NCBI RefSeq assembly: GCF_020073745.1
Contig: NZ_JAIRAU010000005.1
Span: 186,001 to 250,000 of the forward strand
From: Nannocystis pusilla
Lineage (GTDB): Bacteria > Myxococcota_A > Polyangia > Nannocystales > Nannocystaceae
Direction: 5' to 3'
DNA length: 64,000 nucleotides
Of this stretch, positions 36,713 through 45,300 are shown piece by piece. The translations under genes and the position numbers were made by a program. Positions within the stretch are counted from its first letter, which is position 1. Each line of letters opens with the position of its first letter. The notes beneath the pieces are model-generated. The model did no database searches, had not been told where the DNA came from, and saw only the letters and a program-made list of their open reading frames with translations.

Positions 36713-37564
36713 TCACCGACGCGCGGCGACCAGGACCGCCGTCGTCAGGCCGAGGACGGCGATCCCCGCGACGACGTAAGGGGCCCACTTCAAGATCGTG
36801 GCGATGCCCTTCGCCGCTTCGTTGGCTCCCGACGCGACTTCGCCCGCCGTCTCCGCCGCCGTCGCGGCGGCTGATTCCACGGTCAGGTAGAGCTGGCTCA
36901 GCGGGTTGTCGCGCAGGAAGTCGACGTCCCAGGTGCGTATCGCGTCGGCCCAGCCGAACTTGATCTTCTCCCAGGTCTCGTCGTCGGACGGGTCGTCGTG
37001 CCAACTGCCGTCGTGGGTCGGACCCTGGTTCTCGATCAGGATCGAGACCGGCGGCGGGTTGCCATCGTGGGGCAGCACCGTCAGCCACGGGTCCCGGAAC
37101 CACTCTTTGGAGATCCCGCGCATCGTCGTGATAAACAGGTCGCGCGCGTCCCCCCGCGCGCCCGCGTACGCATCTGCCTCGAAGGCTCGCACGAGGTCCG
37201 TCAGCGGCTCGCGATCGGCGGGCGCGATGAACTGGAGCGTCTGAAGGCGCGCGCGGAGGTCGCGGACCGGGTTGTCCAGCGCGCTCTCGAGAGCGTGTTT
37301 GATCGCCGGGGCTTTGCCGTCGTCGGTGCGCAGCAGCCACTTCGGGTGGAGCCTCGACAGGATTCCCTCCTGTTGGATCTGCGCGCCCCAGCGGGCGTCC
37401 TTGTCGGCATGGGCCCTGGCGATGCCATCGGGTGAGGCCGAGCTCATCACGGCGTTGACGATCAGCAGCGCCTCCCACTTGCGCGCCTCAAGCTCGTCGG
37501 GCGTGAGCGTCGTGAGCTCGTAGACCTTCTTCGCCAGGACGGCGACGTCCTTGTTGTCAGCCAT
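36713..37564 (-). CDS. Element protein with C-terminal membrane anchor
   Basis: 283 residues, no family recognised. Residues 1-215 look soluble and mixed in structure, with Trp-rich stretches (KEWFRDPWLTVLPHDG, DDETWEKIKFGWADAIRTW). An Ala/Thr/Glu-rich amphipathic helix (ESAAATAAETAGEVASGANE) leads into one membrane helix (APYVVAGIAVLGLTTAVLVA) and a basic end (ARR). The start overlaps the stop of the upstream gene by 8 bases. Candidate membrane-associated structural protein. Confidence 0.72.
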   Translation of the reverse strand: MADNKDVAVLAKKVYELTTLTPDELEARKWEALLIVNAVMSSASPDGIARAHADKDARWGAQIQQEGILSRLHPKWLLRTDDGKAPAIKHALESALDNPVRDLRARLQTLQFIAPADREPLTDLVRAFEADAYAGARGDARDLFITTMRGISKEWFRDPWLTVLPHDGNPPPVSILIENQGPTHDGSWHDDPSDDETWEKIKFGWADAIRTWDVDFLRDNPLSQLYLTVESAAATAAETAGEVASGANEAAKGIATILKWAPYVVAGIAVLGLTTAVLVAARR

Positions 37565-38843
37565 GGACCGCGTCCGCTCCCTCGGGCTGCGCCTCGCCGT
37601 CAGTGTCCTCGCCCCCCGCGTCCGTGCGCGCGACCAGGACACGCATCACATGGAGCTCGTGCTCGACCCGGGTGAGACGCGCGGCGCTCTGCCGGTGTTG
37701 CGCCTCGTTTTCGTCTCCGAACGCGCCGACGAGTTCGACGGCGCTGGCGACTTCGTCCTCGGTCGCCGCGAGCAGTAGCGGCTCGGCGACATCTTCGATC
37801 CGCTCGACAGCGCCTTCGGCCGCGGGCAAGCGCTCGGGCATGTTCGTGTGCGCGGGTGCAACCGGCGGCTCTTCGACCGTGGGCGCATCGATGGCGGCTT
37901 GCACGGGCGAAGGGACAGGCTCCATCGTCTGCGGTGGCACCGCGCGCAGGGGCAGCGGCCGTCGGGCGGCGAGAAGCTCGCGAAGCCGCTCCCGCAGGGC
38001 ATCGAGCTCGAACTCCGCGCGAGCGAGACGTTCGTCGATCTCGGCCTGGTGTGCCACCATCCTGCGGCGCAGCGCGGCGAGCTGGTGCTCGACCATCTCG
38101 ATCAGCGAGGGGCGGGAGACGGCGGGCTCGGGCGACCTGGGCGCACTCGTGGGCGGAGAAGCGCTCGCGGTGGCCTTGGCGGGCTCGGGCGACCTGGGCG
38201 CACTCGTGGGCGGAGAAGCGCTCGCGGTGGCCTTGGCGGCCTCGCGGGCTTCGCGGGTGAAGTCCGCCCGAAACTGTGGCGGGCGCAAGGCGGATGCGTC
38301 GGTGGTGTTCGCGGCGGCCTCGCTGGCCTTGCGGGTGAAGTCCGCCCGAAACTGCGGCGGCTCCGTGAGCGCCGGCGCTGTCATCGTCGGTGCGGTCGGC
38401 TGTGTCGCCATCCTTGGGGCTGGCGGCGTCGATGCGGCTGGCGGGCGCGTCGGCGACACGGCTGGCGGCGCCGTCGATGGGGCCGGCGAGGACGTCAGCT
38501 CCGCCTCGGTGGTGATCTTGAGCCCGAAGTGCTCGGCGAACTTCTGCAAGAGCACCGCGGGGTCGGGGTTGTTTACGAGCAGCTCGGCGGCCTGCTTGGC
38601 CTCCTCGGTGCCGCCCATCAGCTGCTCGAGCGCCTCCTCGATCCCCGGGATCCGAAGGCCCGACTGCTGCATCACCTGATCGAGTGTCGTCGGCCTCGTC
38701 TTCCCCGCCTCGCTGGCGAGCCGCTCGTCGCGGCTCTTGCCCGCCTCGATCAGCGTGTTGGCGATCAAGAGCGCCCACGAGATCGCACCTTGCATGGTCG
38801 GACTCAGAGCCGGCTTCAGCTCGACACCGTCAAAAATTCTCAT
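37557..38843 (-). CDS. Large repetitive element protein, coiled coil and Pro/Ala-rich
   Basis: 428 residues. The N-terminal 110 residues are helical (MQGAISWALLIANTLIEAGK; IEEALEQLMGGTEEAKQAAEL). Next is a Pro/Ala/Thr-rich linker with the decapeptide PPQFRADFTR twice, then a perfect tandem duplication of a 19-residue unit starting AKATASASPPTSAPRSPEP. A coiled coil follows (MVAHQAEIDERLARAEFELD), then an acidic tail. No transmembrane helix. AGGAGG-type ribosome binding site upstream. Such proteins are often flexible structural or scaffold components; function here is unknown. Confidence 0.7.
   Translation of the reverse strand: MRIFDGVELKPALSPTMQGAISWALLIANTLIEAGKSRDERLASEAGKTRPTTLDQVMQQSGLRIPGIEEALEQLMGGTEEAKQAAELLVNNPDPAVLLQKFAEHFGLKITTEAELTSSPAPSTAPPAVSPTRPPAASTPPAPRMATQPTAPTMTAPALTEPPQFRADFTRKASEAAANTTDASALRPPQFRADFTREAREAAKATASASPPTSAPRSPEPAKATASASPPTSAPRSPEPAVSRPSLIEMVEHQLAALRRRMVAHQAEIDERLARAEFELDALRERLRELLAARRPLPLRAVPPQTMEPVPSPVQAAIDAPTVEEPPVAPAHTNMPERLPAAEGAVERIEDVAEPLLLAATEDEVASAVELVGAFGDENEAQHRQSAARLTRVEHELHVMRVLVARTDAGGEDTDGEAQPEGADAVHG
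38121..38234. repeat. 57-bp perfect tandem duplication inside a coding region
   Basis: Units 38121-38177 and 38178-38234 are identical and encode the 19-residue repeat of the protein at 37557-38843. Since the unit is a multiple of three, the frame is kept. Perfect identity points to a recent slippage or recombination event. Confidence 0.85.
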
Positions 38844-38921
38844 GACTATCCTCCTTCCCTCCTTGCCCGTCTCCCGCGCGCGCCGGCGGCCGAATTCCTG
38901 CGCGCTCGCTCCTCGGGCCCG

Positions 38922-39518
38922 TTACTCCCTCGTCGCCGCCACGACGATCGTGGTGGCGCTGATCATCGCTGCGGCGCTGGCGAGCCACGGGGCCCACCGT
39001 CGCAGCGACCAGGTCTGCTCCTTCGCTTCGGAAATCGTGGAGGTCGCCGGCTCAGGGGTCAGTGCCTTCCCTGCCGCGGCTTCTGTGGCGCCCAGCGCTG
39101 CGGCCCAAGATGTCGCCCAAGCCGACCACTGCGCGTCGTCCTCGGCAACTTGCGGGCTCAGGGGCCCGAGCTCGGTCCAGGTTGGTCGCGGGTATGCGCT
39201 GTCGATCAGCTCCGTAACCGCGTCGCTCCGCTGAAACAGCCGCTCGCCGGCTGTGCCCCAGTCTCGGCCGGCGGTTAGGAACTCGAGCAGTGCCGGGACC
39301 GGCGCGAGCGTCAAGAGCTCCGACATGAAGGCGCGGATGTCCCCGCGGACAGATCTCGCGGCGACCTTGCGTGCCTCCTCGTCCTCGAGGCCGAGCATCC
39401 GCGCGCCGGCCACCGCCTCCTCGTACCGAGCGCGGACCACCTGCCACATCCTGCGGCGGGAGTGCCGGAAGCTCGCCGTCTCCGGCGCGGCCTCCATCTC
39501 GCTCGCATCGACGGTCAA
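38922..39518 (-). CDS. Element protein with C-terminal membrane anchor, TTG start
   Basis: 198 residues. A TTG at 39518 overlaps the stop of the upstream gene (TTGA) and has an ideal GGGAGGT ribosome binding site, so it is preferred to the ATG at 39497. The soluble part is helical (RMWQVVRARYEEAVAGARML). The C-terminus is one membrane helix (LASAAAMISATTIVVAA) with a short charged end (TRE). No family recognised. Same architecture as its neighbours. Confidence 0.7.
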   Translation of the reverse strand: MTVDASEMEAAPETASFRHSRRRMWQVVRARYEEAVAGARMLGLEDEEARKVAARSVRGDIRAFMSELLTLAPVPALLEFLTAGRDWGTAGERLFQRSDAVTELIDSAYPRPTWTELGPLSPQVAEDDAQWSAWATSWAAALGATEAAAGKALTPEPATSTISEAKEQTWSLRRWAPWLASAAAMISATTIVVAATRE

Positions 39519-39805
39519 GGCGTACCTCCCGTCCGCAGCATCCGCAAGCCGACGACCTGATCCTTGGCGACGACGCAGTAGGTCCCCGGGCTCGTCAGCC
39601 ACACGGGCTCGCCGAGGCGCGGCGTCAGGTGCAGGCCGACCCGCGCCCCGACGCGCTGGCGCGACACTGTCGCGGTACCGCGTAGCACGAGGAACACGGC
39701 CATGCCGCCCTCGTCGATCGTCTCGATGAAGGTCTCACCGCGCATCAGCACCAGGGCGCCGACTTGGTGCCGGCCCGTGAGCAGGTTGAGCATCGAAAAC
39801 TGCAC
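39515..39805 (-). CDS. Small beta-rich element protein
   Basis: 96 residues from a GTG preceded by GGGAGGGAG. Sequence looks mostly beta (VGALVLMRGETFIETIDEGG; MAVFLVLRGTATVSRQRVG), without a membrane helix. It could be a small virion or accessory protein. No family recognised. Confidence 0.62.
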   Translation of the reverse strand: MQFSMLNLLTGRHQVGALVLMRGETFIETIDEGGMAVFLVLRGTATVSRQRVGARVGLHLTPRLGEPVWLTSPGTYCVVAKDQVVGLRMLRTGGTP

Positions 39806-39807
39806 CG

Positions 39808-40020
39808 CTACTCCCTCCCCCTGCGCAGGCCGAGGACGTAGCCGATGCCCACGCCGACGATCGTGCAGAAGACGCCGGTGGTGATCGCGCCGGCGACGAC
39901 GGCCTGCCGCAGCTCGGACGCCGAGCATAGCGACTCGCTCAGCACTTCGACACGCGGCTCATCTTCACCCGGCGCCTCGCAAGCCGCCTTCACGACAGAT
40001 TGATCAATCACGCCCGACAT
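39808..40020 (-). CDS. Small single-helix membrane protein of the element
   Basis: 70 residues. Acidic N-terminal half, then one membrane helix (GAITTGVFCTIVGVGIGYVL) and a basic tail (RRGRE). Its ATG shares one base with the stop of the protease gene (TGATG), so translation is probably coupled. Function unknown. Confidence 0.7.
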   Translation of the reverse strand: MSGVIDQSVVKAACEAPGEDEPRVEVLSESLCSASELRQAVVAGAITTGVFCTIVGVGIGYVLGLRRGRE

Positions 40021-40697
40021 CACCACCACCTCTTTCGAGACGCATCGACCATCTCGGCCCACGAGCGCGCCGCCGGGCCGACCGGAAGACCGAGCGCCTC
40101 GACCTCGGGCCGGCGGATCGGCCATTCGTGCGGCGCGTGCTCTCCCATGAACACGCCCATCGCGCGCTCGATCGCGGACTCGCCCGCGCCGGTCAGCCGC
40201 GCCGTCAGCGTGTCCCGCACGTAGCCGGCCATGGCGACCTCGTACTCGCGGGCGAGCGCGGCAATTCCGTTCGGCGGTTCGTCGTCGGGCAGGTGCCGGG
40301 CCCGCTGGCCGTGGACGATCGGGTCGACCGCCGAGAGCGACGCGCTGCGACCCATCTGGAGCTGCCGTGCGTTGAGGGCGATCAGCGTGCCGCCCGATAG
40401 CGCCATGTAGGGGACGATCGCCGTCGAGCGCTCGAACTCCCGCAACGCGTTGGCGATCATCACGCACGACGTCACGCACCCGCCGGCGGTGTGCAGGAGC
40501 AGCGTGACTTCGTCTCCGCGGAGCTGCTCCATCACCCCGAGCACGTCCTCCGCCACGCCGACGTCGATCACCGGCGTGACGATCGGGATGATGCTGGACG
40601 GCAGCGCTCGTGCTCGCGGCCGGCTGCGCAGGAGATAGCCGGCGCCGACCAGCGCTGAGCCGGTTACGAGGGCGGTGAGGAGGATCGCACGGTTCAT
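40020..40697 (-). CDS. Membrane-anchored ClpP-fold serine protease-like protein (SDH/SppA type)
   Basis: 225 residues. An N-terminal membrane helix (ILLTALVTGSALVGAGYLL) precedes a ClpP/crotonase-fold domain. Signature blocks: EVTLLLHTAGGCVTSCVMIA (oxyanion strand), PYMALSGGTLIALNA (nucleophile Ser region), SAVDPIV. These match the serine dehydrogenase proteinase-like family. In bacteria such enzymes cut membrane or misfolded proteins. In this element it might process virion proteins, a role ClpP-like enzymes have as prohead proteases in tailed phages, but that is inference. The ATG at 40697 is preferred. Confidence 0.8.
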   Translation of the reverse strand: MNRAILLTALVTGSALVGAGYLLRSRPRARALPSSIIPIVTPVIDVGVAEDVLGVMEQLRGDEVTLLLHTAGGCVTSCVMIANALREFERSTAIVPYMALSGGTLIALNARQLQMGRSASLSAVDPIVHGQRARHLPDDEPPNGIAALAREYEVAMAGYVRDTLTARLTGAGESAIERAMGVFMGEHAPHEWPIRRPEVEALGLPVGPAARSWAEMVDASRKRWW

Positions 40698-40707
40698 GGC
40701 CAAGACC

Positions 40708-41061
40708 TCATTCCCGGCGGATGTCGACGACGACCTCGACTGCGCATTGAGCCGATGCATCGAACCACCACTCCTCGTCGAATCGGTCGAGTGATTCGTT
40801 GGCGTCTGGATCATCCGCGGCTACGACGATCTCCACAACTACGCCGTCATCCACGGCGGTGTATGTCCCGGAGCTGGGGCATAGCCGAAGTTGCTTGACC
40901 GCGTCTCTCCTGAAGAAGCGCGGGACTTGCTCCGCGATCTGCAGCAGTAGCGGAGCGAGCGTCGGGTGCCTGCTCAAGACGCCGGCGAGGTGCTCGGGTT
41001 GCAGGCAGGAGAACGCCGACAGGTCTGTCGAGCAGAGAGGCGTGCGGTGCTGTTCCTCCAT
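40708..41061 (-). CDS. Acidic hypothetical protein of the element
   Basis: 117 residues, ATG preceded by GGAGG. No membrane helix. Helical first half (PEHLAGVLSRHPTLAPLLLQ), acidic second half (DGVVVEIVVAADDPDANES, FDEEWWFD). No family recognised. Confidence 0.65.
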   Translation of the reverse strand: MEEQHRTPLCSTDLSAFSCLQPEHLAGVLSRHPTLAPLLLQIAEQVPRFFRRDAVKQLRLCPSSGTYTAVDDGVVVEIVVAADDPDANESLDRFDEEWWFDASAQCAVEVVVDIRRE

Positions 41062-41093
41062 GTCTTTTCCTCCATCCATCCGCGAGCCACGCG

Positions 41094-41987
41094 CTACTGC
41101 TCGCGCGCTCGCATCGCTACCGCCAAACCCACGGCGACGCCGACGAAAGTCGCCCCGCCGATGATCCACCAGCCGAGTCGGCCGATGGCGCTCAGAGGAT
41201 CCGAGCTCGCACCCCCTGTGACCGCGCTGCCGCTCGAGGGGCTGCACTCGTCGGCGGAGCAGCCCTGGAGCTTGGCCAGGGCGCGCTGGATCGCGTCCTC
41301 TGTCTCGGGGCCCCACTTGCCGTCGACGCCGATCCCGAGGGCCGCCTGCGCGGCGCGGAGCGCCTCAGTGGAGGTCGCGCCCCACGTCGCGCCGACGTCG
41401 CCCTTGTAGTAACCGAGGGTCTTGAGCGCCTCGTGTCGCTGCCGTGTCTGGAGCAGCGATACCTTGTCGCCGACCATCCGCTCGACATAGTTGGTCGGGT
41501 TCAGCAGGCCGTCCGGCGGCGGCTCGGTCCTCCACCACACGGAATTCGCGGAGCGCGTCTCGGCGGCGTAGGTCTCGAGGTGGATCATCCCGTAGGAGCC
41601 GAGCACGCGCCCGAGCTTGTCGCCCTTGCGCACCTGCTGGCCGGTCGTGATGCCGTACTCCTTGTGCGAGCCGGCCTTGAATCCCCCGAGCACGAGGAAC
41701 AGGCCCGAACTGGTGCGCAGGAACGCCGCCTTGGATCCCTCGCTCCAGCCGCGATCGATGCCGACGACCAGCGCGTCCTCGGGCGCGAGGATCAGCGCTC
41801 CGTCAGGCGCGCCGGTGAGGTCGACGCCCGCGTGCCACCGCTCGCACTTGTCGGTCGCGCAGCCGTAGGGCCTGCCGCCGCCGAGGCTCCAGGTCGCGAA
41901 CTTCGGCGTCACGGTCGGTAGCGGCCACGCGGGTTTCGGGTCGCCCTGTGCCATCGCCAGCTTCTCCCACTCGGATGAACGGGCCAT
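41094..41987 (-). CDS. M23 peptidase-like, peptidoglycan-binding, membrane-anchored protein
   Basis: 297 residues. Residues 1-165 resemble an M23 (LytM-type) endopeptidase: RWHAGVDLTGAPDG supplies the HxxxD zinc motif, and YGMIHLETY aligns with the usual HLHFE, retaining the second His but not the first, catalytic one (Met here). Residues 185-245 form a peptidoglycan-binding domain (LGYYKGDVGATWGATSTEAL). A Cys-containing linker and one C-terminal membrane helix (WWIIGGATFVGVAVGLAVAM) follow. Membrane-anchored wall hydrolases are typical of internal-membrane phages. The catalytic change makes activity doubtful; it may only bind the cell wall. Confidence 0.8.
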   Translation of the reverse strand: MARSSEWEKLAMAQGDPKPAWPLPTVTPKFATWSLGGGRPYGCATDKCERWHAGVDLTGAPDGALILAPEDALVVGIDRGWSEGSKAAFLRTSSGLFLVLGGFKAGSHKEYGITTGQQVRKGDKLGRVLGSYGMIHLETYAAETRSANSVWWRTEPPPDGLLNPTNYVERMVGDKVSLLQTRQRHEALKTLGYYKGDVGATWGATSTEALRAAQAALGIGVDGKWGPETEDAIQRALAKLQGCSADECSPSSGSAVTGGASSDPLSAIGRLGWWIIGGATFVGVAVGLAVAMRAREQ

Positions 41988-41989
41988 GG

Positions 41990-42199
41990 TCAGCGCCTCC
42001 TCCGTGATCCGACGAGCGCACCGAGCAGGCCGCCGAGCACGAGGCCGGCCGTCGTGGCGATCGTGGCCTCGTGGACGATCTTGCGACGGATGGTGTAGAT
42101 CGCGTCCCCGTAGTTGGCATCGAACGTTCGCTGCTGGTCGGTGGCGTCGAACAGCACGTTGTCGAGCTCCGACTGCGACCTTGTGAGTGTATCGGCCAT
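41990..42199 (-). CDS. Small single-helix membrane protein of the element
   Basis: 69 residues: soluble helical N-terminus (SELDNVLFDATDQQRTFDAN), one membrane helix (IATTAGLVLGGLLGALVG), basic end SRRRR. Two bases separate it from the M23-like gene. Function unknown. Confidence 0.68.
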   Translation of the reverse strand: MADTLTRSQSELDNVLFDATDQQRTFDANYGDAIYTIRRKIVHEATIATTAGLVLGGLLGALVGSRRRR

Positions 42200-42200
42200 C

Positions 42201-42395
42201 TCACCGCCTCCCGATCTGGTAGCCGACGCTCAGACCGAGGCCGAGCGCGAGCGTACCCGCGAGGATGTTGAGGCCCATCCGCAGGCCGTGTATCTGCCGG
42301 AGGTCCGTCGCCAGCCGCTCATGGAGGCGCCGTTGCTCGCCGCGGAGCTGCTCGAGACGCTCCTGCGTCCGCTGCATGAATTCCTGGTCGGTCAT
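42201..42395 (-). CDS. Small coiled-coil single-helix membrane protein of the element
   Basis: 64 residues: helical coiled-coil-like start (EFMQRTQERLEQLRGEQRRL), one membrane helix (LNILAGTLALGLGLSVGY), end QIGRR. Its ATG overlaps the stop of the giant methylase-helicase gene by four bases. Same plan as the other tail-anchored proteins of the element. Confidence 0.68.
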   Translation of the reverse strand: MTDQEFMQRTQERLEQLRGEQRRLHERLATDLRQIHGLRMGLNILAGTLALGLGLSVGYQIGRR

Positions 42396-45300
42396 GGTCT
42401 CTCCTCCACCTGGCCGCCGGTGATCGCGGCCTTGTCTTCGGGGGTGACGGGCAAGTGCGGCGGCGTGACGGCGATGTCGATCTGGCCCTCGCCGCAGCTC
42501 CGGGCGATCTCGGCCGCGGCGGCGCTGATTCGCCGAAGTGCCTCCTGCATGCGGCGGACCGCGTCGACGCTGAGGCCGTCCAAGAGCCGGCGGCGAGCCG
42601 TGTCGTAGTACTGCTTCGCCTGCTCGAAGGCGGAGCTCGCCCGTGCCTTGACATCGCCCTGGCACGGAGGCGCGTCGAGCATGACCGCGGTCCAATACAG
42701 GAGCATGCGGACGTCCTGAAGCGTCTTCGGCGCAACGACGAGGTTGTGATGGAAGGCGCGGAGCTTCCGGTACAGGTGGTCGAGGACGGCCACGTCGCGG
42801 CCGCGGAGGTGAACGAGGGCGCCCGGGGTCAGCCGATCGGTCGGGTCATCAATGGCCACGGTGCCGTGGGCCTCGTCGCCGCGCGTGACCCGGATCGTTC
42901 GCATCGAGGCGCGGTCGCCTTCCATGACCCGCTCGAGGATCGTGTCGCGGCCCGAGATGTCATAAATCGCGTTCTCCGGCACGCGCAGCACGCCGTCAAC
43001 TTCGTCGACCTCGGCGACCTCGAACGTGTCGAGGACACTGTCCCACAGCTCCTGCATCAGCCGAGCGACCGGGACCGGCTCGACGCGGGCGCGAGCGAGG
43101 ATGTCACCAGCGTCCATCAGGTGATGCGACTCGAGCCAGGTCTGGAGCTCCTCGGCGCTGATCCCGGACGGCACGGCGAATTCCTCGAGGGCGCGTGCGA
43201 TCTCCTGGTAGCCGTCCGTTCGGCGCAAATCGCGGCTCAGGTCGGGATGCGCCCCGAGGGTATCGAGCGCGGCGTCGAGGATCCGGCGAGGCGGCCGCGC
43301 GGCGGGAGCTGCATCGCGCCCCGTCGTCTTGGCGCCTTTACCTGCTGTGAGCTTCTCGGCGGCCTTACGCGCCCGTTCGATGATCGGCAGGTAACTCTTG
43401 CCACTGGCGATCGCCTCGTCCACCTGGCGGAGGTACTTGACATGTTGTTTGACGGGCAAGCCGAGCACCTTGATCGCGCTGCGGGCCTCCTCGTGGGTCC
43501 GTTCGACCGTCCGCGCCGGCGGCTCAGAGCGCTCGCCCTCATCAGGCGCGTTGGTCGTTCTCGGGTCGAAGACGACGCGCCCCTCGCTCCACACTCGGCC
43601 GTTGTACGAAACTTGGTATCGCTGGCCATCCGACAGGATCACCTCTCCAGAAGGAAACGTGGACGCTCCCTCACCGCTGGCATCGACCGCGGCGCGGTAC
43701 TCGTGGCTCGCCTCGTCGAGCGAACCGACGCGCTTGCGAATGTCGATCGCCCGGATCGTCGACGTTGCGGCACGCTCAATGCGGAGGGTCATCGCCGCAT
43801 CCCCCGCCTCGGCGGTCTCCTGCGTCAGCGAGCGAGCGCGGCGCCAGATCGCCAGCATCGCCGTGTCGTCGAGCGTCTGTCCTTTTCGCTCCTCTCGCAT
43901 GATCGCCTGCACGACCTTGTGCGCGTCGACCAGGTCGCGCTCGAGTCGGGTCAGCGTCTCCGCGTCGACCTCCGGCGCGAGGAAGAGTCCGTCCGGCAGG
44001 ACGACACGAGCCGCGAGGAGCTGGCCGCCGTGTCCGATGACGTTGAACGATCGCGCGCCGTTGCCGGCGAGGCTCACCACGTATCCGCGACCCCGCAGGA
44101 TGCTCGCCTCGGCGCGCAGGACGGTGATGACTTCGGCAGTCTTGGCTCCCTCCATCGCCTGTTTCTGACGATCGGCCTTCCCGACGCCGCCCATCATCAG
44201 GGCATCGGACATGGCGGCCCGCTGGAGGAACAGGTTGTCCACGACCCGCCGGTCGACATCCTCGGGCGGCTCGGAGCGGTCCTGCCTGGCGTCTCGATCG
44301 AGCAGCGCCTGCATCTGCTCGCGCTGCTCGTCGGTCAGGCGTGGCCTCTCCGATGAACCCGACGCACGACCCTCGCCACGCTGCTCTTGCTTCTGGTCGT
44401 AGGTCGTCGTGAAGGACTGCTCGTGGAGCGAGCGACGAAACGCCTCGTCGTCCGCGTAGCGGCGATACAGCTCGCCGTGCTTCTCGGGGTCCTCGTTGAA
44501 CAGCGCGAGCATCACGCGGCCGAGGGCCTTGTCGTGTTCGATGCGCGCGTTCTGGGCGTCCGAGTGCTCGCGGGCGTTGCGGTACGCTTGATCCTCGAGC
44601 AGGCGCGGCACGATGAGCTCGCGCAGGAGGTTGCGCTCCTTCGAGAGCAGGTCCTGCGGGACCTTGCGGTCCCACCACGCGAGGCCGATGTCCTTCAGGT
44701 TCGTAAAACTCTCGCCGCTCGCGGGCGCGAGCTCGAGGAAGCGCTGCCAGCCGGCGCGAGTGGGCGGCAGGATCGTCGCGCCGCGGATCTCCGCGCCCGC
44801 GGCGATCGCCAGACCCTCCTCGTCGACCACTGGCACCTTCTCGCGGTGGTGCGACTCGGCGAGGCCCCCGGCGATCTCCCTCTCGAAGCGAGGCCACCAC
44901 TTCTCCAGCCAGGCGTCGCTGGCGCCGCGCCAGCGCAGGTCCTCAAACTGCATGTAGCGGAAGACCTCACGGATCTTCTTCTCGATCGCCGCGGCGGTGC
45001 GCGTGTCGTCGTCGTCGGGCCACATCGGGCCCCCGTCGCGCGGCATCTCGCCGGGCGCGATCGGCGAGCCGTTCAGCGTGCCCGTGTAGGCGACGAGCTG
45101 CCAACCCGGCGAGCCTGCGGCGCGCAGGCCGATCTTGTCGCCCTCCTCGGTACTGACGATCTGGCCGAACTCGAGGTAGTCGAACTGGTCCGGCGCGCCG
45201 GCGCGGGGCCGGGCGACGCGCAGGCCCTCGTACACGGGCGCGCCCCCGTTCTCGGGCACGATCATGTCGACGTCGCGGGCGGCGTACATCCACGGCGCCC

